From Vitis vinifera (taxonomy: Eukaryota > Streptophyta > Magnoliopsida > Vitales > Vitaceae): 64,000 nt of DNA. The first letter of the stretch is position 1. The number at the start of each line of letters is the position of its first letter. The position numbers and the translations under genes were made by a program. The notes beneath the pieces are model-generated. The model was not told where the DNA came from, did no database searches, and saw nothing but the letters and a program-made list of their open reading frames with translations. The stretch covers positions 3,897,001 to 3,961,000 of the forward strand of contig NC_081822.1 of NCBI RefSeq assembly GCF_030704535.1. The letters run 5' to 3'. This document shows, one piece after another, positions 50,501-63,040 of the stretch.

Positions 50501-53500
50501 TGTACCTGATTCTCTAGATGCTACCAATGCAATAAAAGACAAATTCTTTGAACTTCTAAGAGAGTTGGATGAGTCCAAAGCTGAACGGGAAAGCCTTGCA
50601 AGAAAAATGGACCAGATGGAGTGCTACTATGAAGCCCTTGTCCAGGAGCTTGAGGAAAACCAGAAGCAGATGCTGGGGGAATTGCAGAATCTCAGAACTG
50701 AGCACTCTACTTGCATGTACACAATTTCGTCCACGAAGGCTCAAATGGAGACAATGAGCCAAGACATGAATGAGCAGATCTTAAGATTTGCTGAGGACAG
50801 ACGTGACTTGAATTCGCTTAACCAGGAGCTTGAAAGAAGGGCTATTACTTCAGAAGCAGCACTTAAAAGGGCACGTTTGAATTATTCGATAGCAGTGGAT
50901 CAGTTACAAAAAGACCTCGAACTGCTTTCTTTCCAGGTTTTGTCTATGTTTGAGACTAATGAGAAGCTTGTGAAAGAAGCTTTTTCAGAAGCTTCACAAC
51001 CGTCCTCCCGAGAGTGTCCAGAAACGGTGCAGAATCAGAACTTGGATTCAGAAAATCTTGACATTGCCAAACTCCTACAGTGCCATAATAAAAATGCAGG
51101 GGTAAAGAAACCATCCTTGGGTGGAGAAGTTCTTTTAGAGGACTTGAAAAGATCTCTTCACTTGCAGGAAGAGCTTTACCAGAAGGTCGAGGAAGAACTC
51201 TGTGAAATGCATTTGGTGAACATAGACCTGGATGTGTTTTCGAAGACTCTAAGAGAAACTTTGCTGGAAGCAAGTGCTGAGATTGCACTTATGAAAGAGA
51301 AAATAGATGAACTTAGTCAGCAGTTGGAGCTTTCAACTGAGTCCAAAGAGTTGTTACTGCTAAGGCTGCAGACTGCTATGGATGATGTTCGCATGCTGAA
51401 TGAGTACAGGGAGAGTTGCATTGCAAAGTGCCATGATCTGGCTCTGCAAAATCAAATTTTAGAAGCAAATTTGGAAAGTGTTTCTAGTGAAAATTTTCGT
51501 CTTAGTCAGAAGATTGCAGAGTGGGATGCTCTGGTGATGAAATGCAGAAATTATGAGAGTAAATATGAAGCTTGTGCTGCTGAAAAAATGGAGTTGGCAA
51601 ATTTATTAAAAGAGGAAGCTCTAGAAAATGGTGGTCTACAAAATGAAATTTCCTCTCTGCAGGAAGAGTTGAAAACTTCCAAAACTGAACTTGATGAGCT
51701 GGCTTCTGTGAAGGAAAGTCTGCAGCAAATTGTCAATTTTCTGCAAGATAAGTTGGGAAGTCTATTGGCATGTTATGATGCACAATTAAGTGGATTGCCT
51801 CTACAGAGTAAATCCACGTTTCAGGATTTCAAGTTTAAGGACTTCATGGGTGTTGTCTTGCAATTAGAAGAACTTCAACAAAATACACATGGAAAGATTC
51901 TTCAACTCATGAAAGAGAAGAAAGATCTAGAGGATGAAAGAGATATTGGTCGATTCTCATTAAGCACAGTAAAATCAGAAACACTTGTCATGAGGCAGAA
52001 ATTTGAACATGATATACAGGAGATGGTTAGTAAAGTGGATGCTTCCAATGCCCTAGTGCAAAGGCTTCAGTCGGAACTTGAGGTTATTGCTAACAGACTC
52101 AAGGTTAGCTTTGAAGCTGAAGAAAAATATGCACAGAAAAGTGGGGAACTTCTCTCTGATTTTGCCTGTTTGGAAGTTGAGCTGCAAGAACTTAGTTCTA
52201 AGAACAGGGACCTTGCTCAAGAAATCTTGGGGTTGGAAACTGTTACTGAAGAACTTGGAAAGAGTAAGTCGACTATAGCAGACATTACACTACGTAACCA
52301 AGTTTTGATGACATCCTTACAGGTTAAAACCGATGAATCTGTGAAGCTTGCATCAGAGATTAGCAGTTTGAAAGAAAGTTTGAGATGCCTGCAAGAAGAG
52401 TTATGTGTTGAAAGAGGCCTCAGAGATAAATTAGAGGGCACAGTTGGAGATCTTACCTTCCAATTGGATGAGAAACATCGCCACTTGATCAATTTTGATC
52501 AGCAGAATGCTGAACTGGACCATTTCAAGCAGCAGTTATCTGATTTAGAGTTAGAAAAATCAAGTGTCTGTCAGCGGTTATTGCACAGCGAGGAATGTCT
52601 GAAAAAGGTCCACGAATCCTCTTTTACTGATCTGGAAGCTCAGTTATCTGAGATGCATGAATTGTTAATAGCCACAGATGTTAAATTCATTTGCACAAGT
52701 AATCAGTATGAGGCCTGTATTGAGGAGCTCACTCAGCGACTTCAGTCTTCAGATAAGCACCTTGAGGAGCTTCACAAAAAGCATCTTGATGTAGAGACCA
52801 TTCTAAATTCCCATCTTGCTCATGAAGCACATTACATTGAAGAAAATACAGGATTGCTGTCAACTCTCAATTCCCTGAAATCTGAATTAGAAGTCTCTGT
52901 TGCTCAAAATAGTGTCCTTTTGGATTCAAACTGTGCTATGATGTCTGAACTTGAGGACTACAAGAACAAGGCTGCAATTTTGGAGGTTAGTCTTCTTAAT
53001 GATAGAAATCAGCATGCTTTTGATCTTGAGCAGCTGAAGCACGTGATAGTGAGTTCTGAAGAGGAGATTGACAAGCTGTTGTTGACAAAGGAGGAGCTAG
53101 AAATCAAAGTCATAGTACTTAAAGAGAAGTTGGATGAATGTCGTGCACGGATAACCATGCTAGAAGGAAGTAGTGATGAACTAACTTTGCTCAGGATCAA
53201 GTATAATGAGATTACCCACAGGCTATCTGAACAGATTTTGAAGACTGAGGAGTTTAAGAACTTGTCAATTCATTTGCGGGAGCTTAAAGACAAGGCTGAT
53301 GCAGAGTGTCTACAGATTCGTGAAAAAAAAGAACCGGAAGGACCACCAGTTGCCATGCAAGATTCGTTGAGAGTTGCCTTTATCAAAGAACAGTGTGAAA
53401 CGAAGCTGCAAGAACTGAGACACCAGCTATCCATTTCCAAAAAGCATGGCGAGGAGATGCTTTGGAAATTGCAAGATGCTATTGACGAGATCGAGAATAG

Positions 53501-56500
53501 GAAGAAGTCTGAAGCTTGTCACATAAAGCGAAATGAGGAGCTTTCATTGAAGATCTTGGAATTGGAGGCTGATTTAAATGCAGCATTTTCCGAGAAGCGT
53601 GAAAAGATCAATGGTTATGACCGAATAAAGGCTGAAATGGAATGCTCGCTAATAAGCCTTGAATGCTGCAAAGAAGAAAAACAAAACCTTGAAAATTCTT
53701 TGCAAGAATGCAATGATGAAAGATATAAAATTGCAGTTGAACTCGCCTCAGTGAAAGAACTGCTCAAGACTTATCCCATGAATATGCAATTGGAAGGAAA
53801 TCATGGATCACATAAAGTGGAGAGCAGATCTAGTCAGCCAGTTTTAGGGAATGCTTACCAGGAAAATCCACTGGTAGACATAATTTCTCAGAATGGTACG
53901 ACTGGGAACCTGTACCCTAAGTACTCAGACCAAGATAGTTCATTTAACCATGAAAAAGTAGAAGATACATATTCAACTCTCATTGATGAAGGTGAGCATT
54001 CAAGCGGACACATGAGCATGCAACTGCAGCCTTCTCAGGTAATTAGTTATTTTTTGTTGGAATTTTTCTTGAAAAATAATATTGTTAATTTTTTTGTGTC
54101 CACAATCATTATAATTAGTGCATGTGGGAAAGACAAAGTGACATGTAATGTCATGTTATATACCTGATTTTTAATTCACTGATGTATTTCTTTTTTGAAA
54201 TCTAATCTTAGTAATGTAAGAGGATGAACTAGTCCATATGTAGGCTTGAGTCTTGGCCTATCATTGGTTGGGTCCCAAAAGAAAGTAATCTTTGAAAATG
54301 TAGATTCAATCTTATTTAGCAAGCATCCATTCTGATCTATTTTCACAATTGTTGCCATGCTAATTTTTGTCTGTCCAAGAGATGTGATAAATTGGGTGCT
54401 TATGATCATCTGGTTGGGACATCTGCTATGGGATAGAATCATCCTTTAACACTACATGTGCGCCACATATATCTCTATGCTTAAAATATAAACTGTCTTT
54501 AGGACCCAACTGGTAGTTTATATAGTTTTTTATACTAGGCATAAAAGATATGTACCTTGCACTTGCGGCCTGACTCAAGTGGTAAAGGGTGGGGGAGGAC
54601 TTGTGGGAGGTTCTAGATTCAAGTCTTAATGGGGACAAAAATTTACTTATGAAAAAAATATTAATAAAATAAATAAATAAATAAAAGGCGTGTACCTTAT
54701 CAAGAAAGACAAGCATGAAAGTAGTGTCCTGATCATGGAAACCCCAATAATATTTTTATAATGAACAAAACAAAGGAATTTGGATAACCGTAGAGTTGAT
54801 GCAGTGTATCTTTTACAAATGATCTGAAAGGATTCCATTTATGTTTTTGTATATACAACATCAATATAGGGTATGGTTGTAATTTTACATGGCTTTTGAA
54901 TATTGGATTTAGTATTTTTCTTTTCTTTTCTTTTTTAAAGAAGAAGGGCGCATGACTATCATGTGATAGATGGTAGATTAGAAACCAAATTTATAAGATA
55001 GTCTAGATTAAACAGTAAATTTTTTTATGAATTGCAAATTTGCAATATGTATTTGAGAGCAGAGAAGATTCACCTTTTTGGGGAAAGCTCTTGGAAAAAA
55101 CCTCACTTGACAAAAGACAATTAGGAGAAGGTGGGCCCTGTTTAAAAGTAGAACTTGTTTTGTTGTGGATTTGGACGGACATGTGGAGTGGTGATTCAAC
55201 TTTGAATGTTTTCTTGCCCTCTTTATATATCATAGCTACCTCAAAGGATGTTTTGGTTGCAGATGTGTGGGAGCAGTCAGGTGAGGAGAGTCATTGGAAT
55301 CCCCATTTTCCCCAAGACAGCTTCATGATTGGAGCTAGAAAGGGTTGATTTTTTTTTTTTCTATTGTAAGAGAGTTCAGTAAAGTTGGGAAGTAAGGACA
55401 GAGAGGAAAAGGTGTTCTTGATAGATTTGAAGTGCCAAAAATTCTCAGTCAAAGCCTTCTATTCCTTTTTGGAGTCAGGGAGAATACATTGGTTTTTTTT
55501 TTTTTTTTCTTCTGTTGGTGTGTGTGTGCATGTAGCTTGGAATTCCTGCTGATGAAAGGCATATGGGAAGCACCTTGGTGGAGAATTTTGAATTTCAATC
55601 AGTTAAAAAATGAACATGGGTGAATAGATGTTTTATGTGCAAAGGTGAAGAAGGATCAATTGATAACATCCCTACAATGATCTTATGCCAGTTGGTTTTC
55701 TTCTTGTCTAGTATAGTTTGGGTGTTGCATTCTTTAGAAAGAGAAATGCTTCTAGTTGGCATGGGTTCTTTGTAGGGAATAGACAGAAGAAAGCATAGCA
55801 GGTTGCTCTTTTGTGCTTATTTTGGACAATTTGGAAGGAGATAATTGGAGTTCGTTTAAAAATGTGGAATAAATAGATCAAACACTCAAAACCACATTTT
55901 TTTAATTTTTATTTTTGTACTCATTTGGAGCTTGTGTAATTACATGCATCCCTTTGCTTGGCACTGTTAACAGGAAAAGAAAATTACATGAGCATAGGCT
56001 TAATGACCTTCAATGTTACTTTATTCACTTTGAAACTTTAAGGAAACAAACGTACACTGCATATTTTATAAATTATAATTGTTGATGTTTAATTAATGAA
56101 ATAAAACTTAGAAATACAGGATTTCATCTTTAAATTTTGGTGTCCAGTACAAGTTAAAACAGGGACTCTAATTTTAGCTCTGTTCAATATTTTGTTTTAT
56201 GAGACATGCAAGATAATTTTTTGCTACATTAAATTGGGTTTGTATGCCTTTTCTTAGCACCCACCAAAATTAGGCTGATTTTAAAATGTCAATAATTAGA
56301 ACCTTTCTACCTTTTTCCTTTTTTGGGGATTATGACATCCTCATATTATGTTTCCAACTTGTCATCCTCCATAGCTGCTATTTTCTCCTGTTTCTCAATT
56401 TCTGTTTTCTTTTCAATAGTTTTTTAACTCTTGCTCATCAGTTCTCATGGTGAATTAGTTTTTTTGTTGTATATTACCAATTTTACTTATCTCTTAACTA

Positions 56501-59051
56501 TATATAGAAAGCCATCCCTCTTCACCTAAGTGAAGTTATACAAAATTTTAATGAAACACTTCATCTGTTCTATAAATTTTCAGTTTATATCTCCAATGGT
56601 TTGACATCTGATAAGTTTATTTGTGTAACTACTAAGCAGCCTGCTGAATCTACTCACATTCATGGAATTCCAAGGGATGGAGTTGTAGACCAAGAGAACT
56701 TGCCACAGGATGATACAAAGCATTTAGCTCTTGTCAATGATCATTTCAGAGCCCAAAGTTTGAAGTCTAGCATGGAACACCTGCATAAAGAGGTATCTAT
56801 TTGTACACTAAAGGGGAAACAGATCATTCATCTCTTTTTCATCAGTTTCAACATAATTTTTTTTTTCCCTCAAAATAGCATCTGAAGGCACCTGATCTAA
56901 GTCATTGTCTTATTCTTGCAGTTGGAAAGGATGAAAAATGATAACTCGCTCCTCCCACAAGATGGTCATCAATTGGACACAAATTTTGAAGGTTTACAAA
57001 AAGAATTGATGACGTTGCACAAAGTAAATTGATTTGCATGCTTTCCCACCTTTTTTTTTATAAGTACATGCTTTCCCACCTTACAATGTCTCAATGCCTT
57101 TCTTCTGGACTCTTACCTATGCTTTTTTTTGTAGGCTAATGAAGAATTAGGAAGCATATTCCCTTTGTTTAATGAATTTTCAGGCAGTGGGAATGCATTA
57201 GAAAGGGTACTTGCTTTGGAAATTGAGCTCGCTGAAGCATTGCAAGCAAAGAAGAGATCCAGCATCCAATTCCAGAGGTGTGTCATCCTTTTCAATAGTG
57301 ATAAAACCCTAGCAAGTCTCACTTACAATTATAAGTAATGGAAGCATAAAAGAACTTGCCTCTTCCTCTTTTCTTATCCTTTTCCACATTTGCTATGGAT
57401 TTATCACAATATATCTTGCTTGTGGATGCTTTAACTCCTTCAAAAACACTTTAATTTAAGCCTGAGCTGCAAAGCACTTCTGAAGCTCAAAAGTCAAACC
57501 AGTTTTAGGAGGCTTGTAGAACTTGGGAACCAAGCTCACTTTCATAAAATTCCCTCTACACTCACCTTTCAATGTCTTAGTTTTTCAACCTAGACTGTAG
57601 AGATACATACATCTAGGTGGCATATTCGTCTAAATCCTCAAACCATAGAGCATGACTGAAAGATTTCAAATTCCCATTTACCTTCAGGAAAATTAAAAAT
57701 TTGTAGGCCACAGAGCACATCTGGCACAGTTGACTCATAATGAAATATCATTGCATTAAAGAAGCAGACAAAGGATCCAAGGCTACTTAATTACATTCAT
57801 TAAACTAGGAATGTGTTTCTCACTATGTTGGACACACCTCTTGGGTATGTACCCAACAGTAGCATGTCAAACACATTTCTGCAGGCTCTTATCTACAATG
57901 TGTTATGTCTAACGTCGCCACTTACATTTTGAAGTGTCTAAGTCTCAAGTTACAAGGTGCATACTTCATGCCTTAGGGCAGGAATATTCTAGAGATCCAT
58001 GTACATTATACACAGAGGCACTGGTTGTCACTGGAACTGGTGCTTATCTTCTATCATCAGTTGCTTTTGTTTCCCAGCTCCAGTGATTTTGCATTCCCTT
58101 TAACCTTGTATGAGCTTGAATTTGTACCATAAACTCATTGTTGTTCATTGTTGCCACAAAGCTTTATTGGCAATAGAAGAGAGTAATACATCAAAAGATC
58201 TCTTTGAGGAGCAAAAAGAAAAAAGAATGAAGAAAAAATATATATATAGAAAGCCACCCAAGGAACCCTTCAATCCTTATTCAGGTATAGAAGTGCATGC
58301 AAAGCAATCCATAAGGGAATTCCCCCTGTTAGCAAGCATGTAAGCCCCCAAATTTTCTTCCCTATTAATCCTCCAGAAAGAATATGCAGTAAAAGGCTAA
58401 AAGTTATATGTCTATGAAAGTAATGAAATTGTCAATGCCCAGGACTTCTAGAGCCATCCAACTAATGTTTCTTTGAATATACACTCCTTAAGACCTCCAG
58501 GAAGGGCTGAAGCTCTCTAACCAGATTACCCTCTCCTATTGACCTGGAATATGGTGTTCTCTGATGGTCTCTGAAAATACTACTGATATCCTATAGGAGG
58601 AATCCTTATCTTCTGACCTTCCATTTATCTCATGCATTCAACGATGAACCTATCTTTGCAGCCCATCTAGGAGTGCACTAACAGTAGGGGAAAATGGTGG
58701 TTTAGACTGGAATTTCCTATAAAATAACCCAACAAAGGAATGTTCATGAAATTTGTTTGACATGCTCATTTTCTCTGGTTTAGTTCTTTCCTGAAACAAC
58801 ACAGTGATGAGGCAGCAGTATTCCAAAGCTTTAGAGACATCAATGAGCTGATCAAAGACATGTTGGAACTAAAGGGAAGGTACACAACTGTGGAGACTGA
58901 GTTAAAAGAGATGCATGATCGTTACTCTCAACTAAGCCTACAGTTTGCAGAAGTTGAAGGAGAGAGACAGAAACTGATGATGACACTGAAGAATGTCCGA
59001 GCATCCAAGAAGTCCCTACAATTGAATCGCCTTTCTTCAGCCACTCCCTGA
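41599..59051 (+). CDS. NT-C2 domain, long coiled-coil protein (At1g22060-like)
   Basis: Ten exons: 41599-41676, 43415-43615, 43823-43945, 47253-47290, 47365-47494, 49533-54038, 56640-56792, 56922-57023, 57135-57277, 58784-59051; 5742 nt, 1913 aa. Residues about 6-145 are an NT-C2 domain ([59 protein letters not shown]), a lipid-binding-like module of the EEIG1/EHBP1 type. Most of the rest, largely in one 4.5 kb exon, is heptad-rich coiled coil. The C-terminus ([35 protein letters not shown]) matches Arabidopsis At1g22060 as I remember it, about 2000 aa. Databases label such proteins myosin-, USO1- or sporulation-like because of the coiled coil only; no motor domain is present and function is unproven. 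The exon 7 start is chosen for frame; the stronger-looking acceptor at 56583 would be out of frame. Introns 3 and 6 carry LINE remnants. Confidence 0.87.
44570..47215 (+). mobile_element. Degenerate LINE (L1-type) retrotransposon sequence in intron 3
   Basis: Reverse-transcriptase-derived sequence is readable in several broken frames. It includes [17 protein letters not shown] and [20 protein letters not shown] (about 45105-45165), a decayed catalytic box reading FADE instead of FADD (about 45217), and [14 protein letters not shown]. Next comes a zinc-finger/RVT tail ([12 protein letters not shown] near 45580), then [20 protein letters not shown] (about 45875), which normally precedes that tail. 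The order is therefore rearranged or two elements are merged. The 3' end near 47200 (CTTTTGCTTATCAAAAAAA) looks like a LINE terminus. Sense orientation within the host gene. Many stops; inactive. Confidence 0.78.
49069..49170. repeat. GTGCCT short tandem repeat and flanking duplication
   Basis: CTCTCAGTTGTG occurs at about 49057 and again at 49119. The second is followed by GTGTGTGTGCCTGTGCCTGTGCCTGTG. Both are followed by a similar AAGTTGAACCA/AAATTGAACCA text, so a segment of roughly 60-80 bp was duplicated and a GTGCCT array grew in one copy. In intron 5 of the NT-C2 gene. Confidence 0.55.
54559..54680 (+). mobile_element. tRNA-derived SINE, copy 3, with target-site duplication
   Basis: CACTTGCGGCCTGACTCAAG with A-box-like TGACTCAAGTGGTAAAG, then AGATTCAAGTC as a weakened B box, GGGGACAAAAATTT, and a tail of AAATA repeats. 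The flanks 54541-54558 (ATAAAAGATATGTACCTT) and 54681-54698 (ATAAAAGGCGTGTACCTT) match at 15 of 18 positions and are read as an aged target-site duplication; the A-rich tail could account for part of that match. Intron 6 of the NT-C2 gene, sense. Confidence 0.75.
55030..55950 (+). mobile_element. LINE 3' fragment in intron 6
   Basis: The plus frame from 55040 reads SPFWGKLLE, then [36 protein letters not shown] and HWNPHF, text typical of the region after the reverse transcriptase of plant L1 elements. About 55615-55850 continues with zinc-finger/RVT tail remnants (CFMCKGEE, then a degenerate equivalent of FWTIWKE). Frames are broken and the 5' part is missing, as in 5'-truncated LINE copies. 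Same orientation as the host gene. The same tail region occurs in intron 3, so the two are related elements. Confidence 0.72.
57278..58783 (+). other. Intron 9 of the NT-C2 gene, no feature recognised
   Basis: Long intron before the last coding exon. It contains an open stretch around 58110-58343 without family motifs. No repeat family was recognised. Confidence 0.5.
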
Positions 59052-60225
59052 GATCACTCTTCAAAGCCACATTGACAGTTTCCCTTTTATGTCATCTGCA
59101 GATTCCCAGAAATCACCTGGACTGGCTTAAGATATTCATGCTGCAGTGCTGCATTTATTTAATGTTACTAAAATTGATGTCAGGTTGCTTGGGCTGCACA
59201 AGTGCAATGATCAAACTTTACAAGCTTTATATGGGATTTGAAAAGCTAAAGACGGAGTCATGCTTTTGTGTAAATAAAAAATATGTATTCCAAAGTCATA
59301 AGATATATAGATCCCTGTAATATTTCTTGGTTCCTTGGTCATGTAATTTCCTAGTGCTGTATAGTAAAACAAATTCTTTAATTGACATTATCATTTCTAT
59401 TTAAATCTCCGAGAAGCATAAGCTTGCACAAACAAATTTCTTCTCGCAATCCCCCTTTTCCCCAGTTTTTCTTTTGTCGGAATTGCCCATCGTCCATGGT
59501 TTCAAAGAGTTCAGACCAATGGGTGTGTTGATGATCCACGGAAACGGCAAGACATAGACATTCCACTCGGATGGCATATGCTGAAATAAGTAATGGTCCA
59601 ACTGCATTGATGGTCTCATGTTTCCAACTTTCAAAATATCGGAGTTTGATATTCCCAACACTTGAAGGTCCTGAATGCAAACATTTGCAGGATCATACAA
59701 AGTCCACATTTTAAAGAGAAGTTTGGGGTGACAATTAAAATAAAGTCGATAAGTTTGGCATAACATATACATGTATGTTATTTGAAGAATTAAGTTGACA
59801 AGTTTGACAGAACATATACATGTATGTTATTTGAAGAATTATTCATGGTACCAATTCAGCAAGCTATTTAATGACAATAAACCCCAAATCAATACACAAT
59901 TAAATCATTTCTTCTGTGACCCTTTTTTTTTTTTCCTTTTTCTCTTCTTCATCTACCGAGCTCCTAATCCCACCCAGTTTGTTTTCTCCTTCACAAGCAT
60001 TGGAGAAACTCCCAGATATTTTACAGTATGAAACACAAGATCAAAGAAGCAGATAACAGTCCTGGAAATTGACTCGCAGGCTTCTTGTTTCTGCAGCCAC
60101 TTGAAATCAAGAACCTTTGAAATATGTAAAGCTTCTGAAATGCATCTCACCAACCATCTAATAGGAAAGCATGATGAGAAAAGAACACCAGTTGGAGAAG
60201 TTCTGTCAATCCTGTTATTTGGGTT
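59052..60225. other. Convergent intergenic region with NT-C2 gene 3' UTR
   Basis: AATAAA at 59273-59278, 222 nt after the stop, is a plausible poly(A) signal of the plus-strand gene. The minus strand at 59378-59772 holds two overlapping ORFs (100 and 123 codons) with no recognised motif, probably chance. The MUB 3' UTR should end in the right half. Confidence 0.45.
59745..59840. repeat. Direct tandem duplication, two 48-bp units
   Basis: Units 59745-59792 and 59793-59840. Both contain ACATATACATGTATGTTATT followed by TGAAGAATT; the left parts differ by a few bases. Non-coding. Confidence 0.82.
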
Positions 60226-63040
60226 TTATAGGATAGAGCACGAACACCGGCTCTTCTTTGGTGAATCATCCTGCTGTTTCTCTGTGACAAAACACATCAA
60301 ATATAAGCCTTTTGTGTTGGGACTGTCATTCTTCTTTAGCATATATCCAATGTACAAAGTGTTTTCAAATATAGAGTCTTTGGTCCATTTATATTAATAT
60401 CTCCTATTGTGTGCATGTTTAATTTTCACATGTCTCCCAATACACAAAAGATTGTGTAAATTTATAGAGAAAAAAAAAAAAGTTGAAATCACTGAATGAT
60501 CCTCATTGATTTTCAAAAATTGTATTATGCTATCATTACAGATATCTACAAGGAAGCAAGAACTAGCACGCTACAAATCAATGATTTGGTGGTGAAATAT
60601 TAGTGAAAGCCACAAATAAGCAGATGCAGAATGGTGTGTAGAGCTCATTGTAGATGGAGATGCTAACTTTCAACAAAAAACAATTGGCTGCAAAGAAACA
60701 AAAAAAAAAAAAATGGCACTTCCAAAGTGCCGTGCAATTGATGCATAATAGCTTTATGCAGCAATGTGCATTAATATGACAAGAAACCAACATTTTGTGC
60801 GATCAAGAGGCATGATATTCATAAAGTGAGCATAGTCAACATCAAAATGTTGTATGGGCTAGAGAAAAACTACAAAATAAGAAAAGAATGCACTCAAAAA
60901 CATGCAATCGTACAAAATAGAAGAGACTTATCTAAAATACATGGTGTAACAGTAATTGGTGCTGTTTGGAGTGAATAAAATCCAAGATGACAGCCAGGAG
61001 AAAGGAACTAAAATGTAGTAAGGGACAATTGGAACTGCATGCTTTGACGGAAATTATTGCCTGACATGTTTGCGGAGTATTGCTTTCAAGGAAACTAGAC
61101 ACTAGTAATCATAATAAACGATGATCAGTTTATTGTTATTACTACCATAACAAACTGTAGTTAGTTTCCAGAAAACAAAGCATAATGTCATGGACTTAGG
61201 CTTTTCCTAAGCTCATGTGAAAGCTGATGCTAAGTTGGACAATCTTGACGACCATATATGGGTACACAAGTCATGGATACACACATACATAGAGTACATA
61301 CAAGTATGTCTAGTGGAAAAAAAAGCAGAGAAAAAATTCTGTTTGGTGAATTACCAGTGTTTTTGTCTGACAAAGGAGGACGAACGACAACATGCATTGT
61401 GATGACCCCTCCTGGAAGTTCACCAACTAGGAGTCTGGACTCAGCAAGTGTTCTGTTGTTTTCAAGTATCTTTCCTGCGTTAATAAGCTTCATGTCGTTG
61501 ATAGTCTTTGGACCATTTTCTTTGTCTACCAAATGGAGAGATAAAGTAATGAAAATCAGAAAATGGTAATATGATTTTTAAACTAAACATAAGTCAAGGT
61601 CCAGGATGTTGTATCAATGTGCAAACAAATAGAAGAGTCTAAGCTCCCCACTGTAAATTGAAGAACATGAAAGCTAATGATTCTAGAATAAAACAAATAA
61701 CAATTAATTTCTTGTAGATGTAGCTACATTCTAAGCTTATAATTGTAGAAATATTTTAGTAGCTCTCCTTAGTTCTTGTGAATGATAATCCATAATTTTG
61801 AATGAACTAACAACCTTTAATACACGGGAATAACAGAGCAGGATTGTGTTTCCATCCGGTTGATAAGGCACTTTGAAAATGAGTAACAACAGAAGTAACA
61901 ATGCTTCTTTACTTCACTTCAATATCACAAGTTGAAAACAAATGTGTTATTTAAAGACCTGTATGTATACTCCAGAAGAATGAGCATCAAAACTAAGTCA
62001 AAGAATATCCATAATAAAAAGTATAGGTCTGTCCATTAATCAACAGTTTTTCCTCATAGATTGCTGTTATGAGCTTGAACATTTTTAACCATCTTGATCA
62101 ATATGAGAACATTGCCTTTACCAAGAGACAAATCACCTCACCTGCAGAAACCAAGATTTAGAAACTTTGAACTTCTGAAGATTACAAAAACTGAGTTTTG
62201 GGTGCAATCATCCTGATAAAGAACCTCGATTATGCACCAAAATAACATCTCTTTCACATGTATGTATTAGTTCTGATGAAAGAGTCTCATTCTACAGGTC
62301 TGAAAACCCCAAATTGCGCACCAAAAAGAAAAAACAAAAAACAATAACAAATCATTAGTGCTAAGTTGAAAAGCTATTACAAATTGTCATCATAATGTAA
62401 AAGAAAATACAAGGAAAAGTCACTTTTTCTGCATCCTGTGGCAAAATTCGAAAGGAAAACTGTCTAAAACACGGCCACTTGTGCTCCATGGTTCCAAAAC
62501 AAATTATCTACAGAATTTTTCTGAAGCAAAAGTGAAAATTAAAAAATAGTGACATTTTCTCCTGAAGCAAACAGGAAAAGACACCACAAAAATTCCCCTA
62601 GCTCCATGATGCTCAGTATGATAAAAAAGGAAGCCCTAATTTATGAATCTTATTCTTTTTTCAGAAAATATATCCACAGTATTTTCTGTTGAAACAAACA
62701 TTCTCATAGAAGAAAAAATTCTCAAGAAACCCATCTAATACACAATCTAAAAAAGAGAAGGCATGATTCTTTAAATACAGAGGTGTAAATGTTGAGCCAA
62801 ATCATGGAAAACATGCATAGAAGGAAACAAATATGACAATAATCTGAAAGAAGCCAACATATCAAGATCCATGAAGCAGGGGGATTAAAAGGGTAAAAAG
62901 GATTTGCAACCTTTAGGCCATTGTGCAAGTATCTTTTCTTTGAGAGATCCCACAGAGGTAGTTGGATTATACTTGTTTGGACCGATGTCGGTGCCATCAG
63001 CAAGCCTAAACTTAAGCTCAATCAGCTCTTCTCCCGCCAT
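60226..63040 (-). CDS. MUB: Membrane-anchored ubiquitin-fold protein (MUB)
   Basis: Three exons on the minus strand: 63040-62911, 61525-61355 and 60281-60226; 357 nt, 118 aa, phases exact. The protein has a ubiquitin-like fold: IELKFRLADGTDIGPNKY, a SVGSLKEKILAQWPKDKE helix, MKLINAGKILENNRTLAESR and VITMHVVVRPP. It ends in a basic linker and a CaaX box, CSIL (115-118), with Cys113 two residues before it as a possible palmitoylation site. Plant MUBs are prenylated at the CaaX cysteine, sit at the plasma membrane, lack a processed C-terminal Gly-Gly and bind group VI E2 ubiquitin-conjugating enzymes. Length and motifs are typical. The 18-codon last exon lies 1.1 kb from exon 2 and carries the whole anchor. 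Which numbered MUB this is cannot be told here. Confidence 0.93.
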
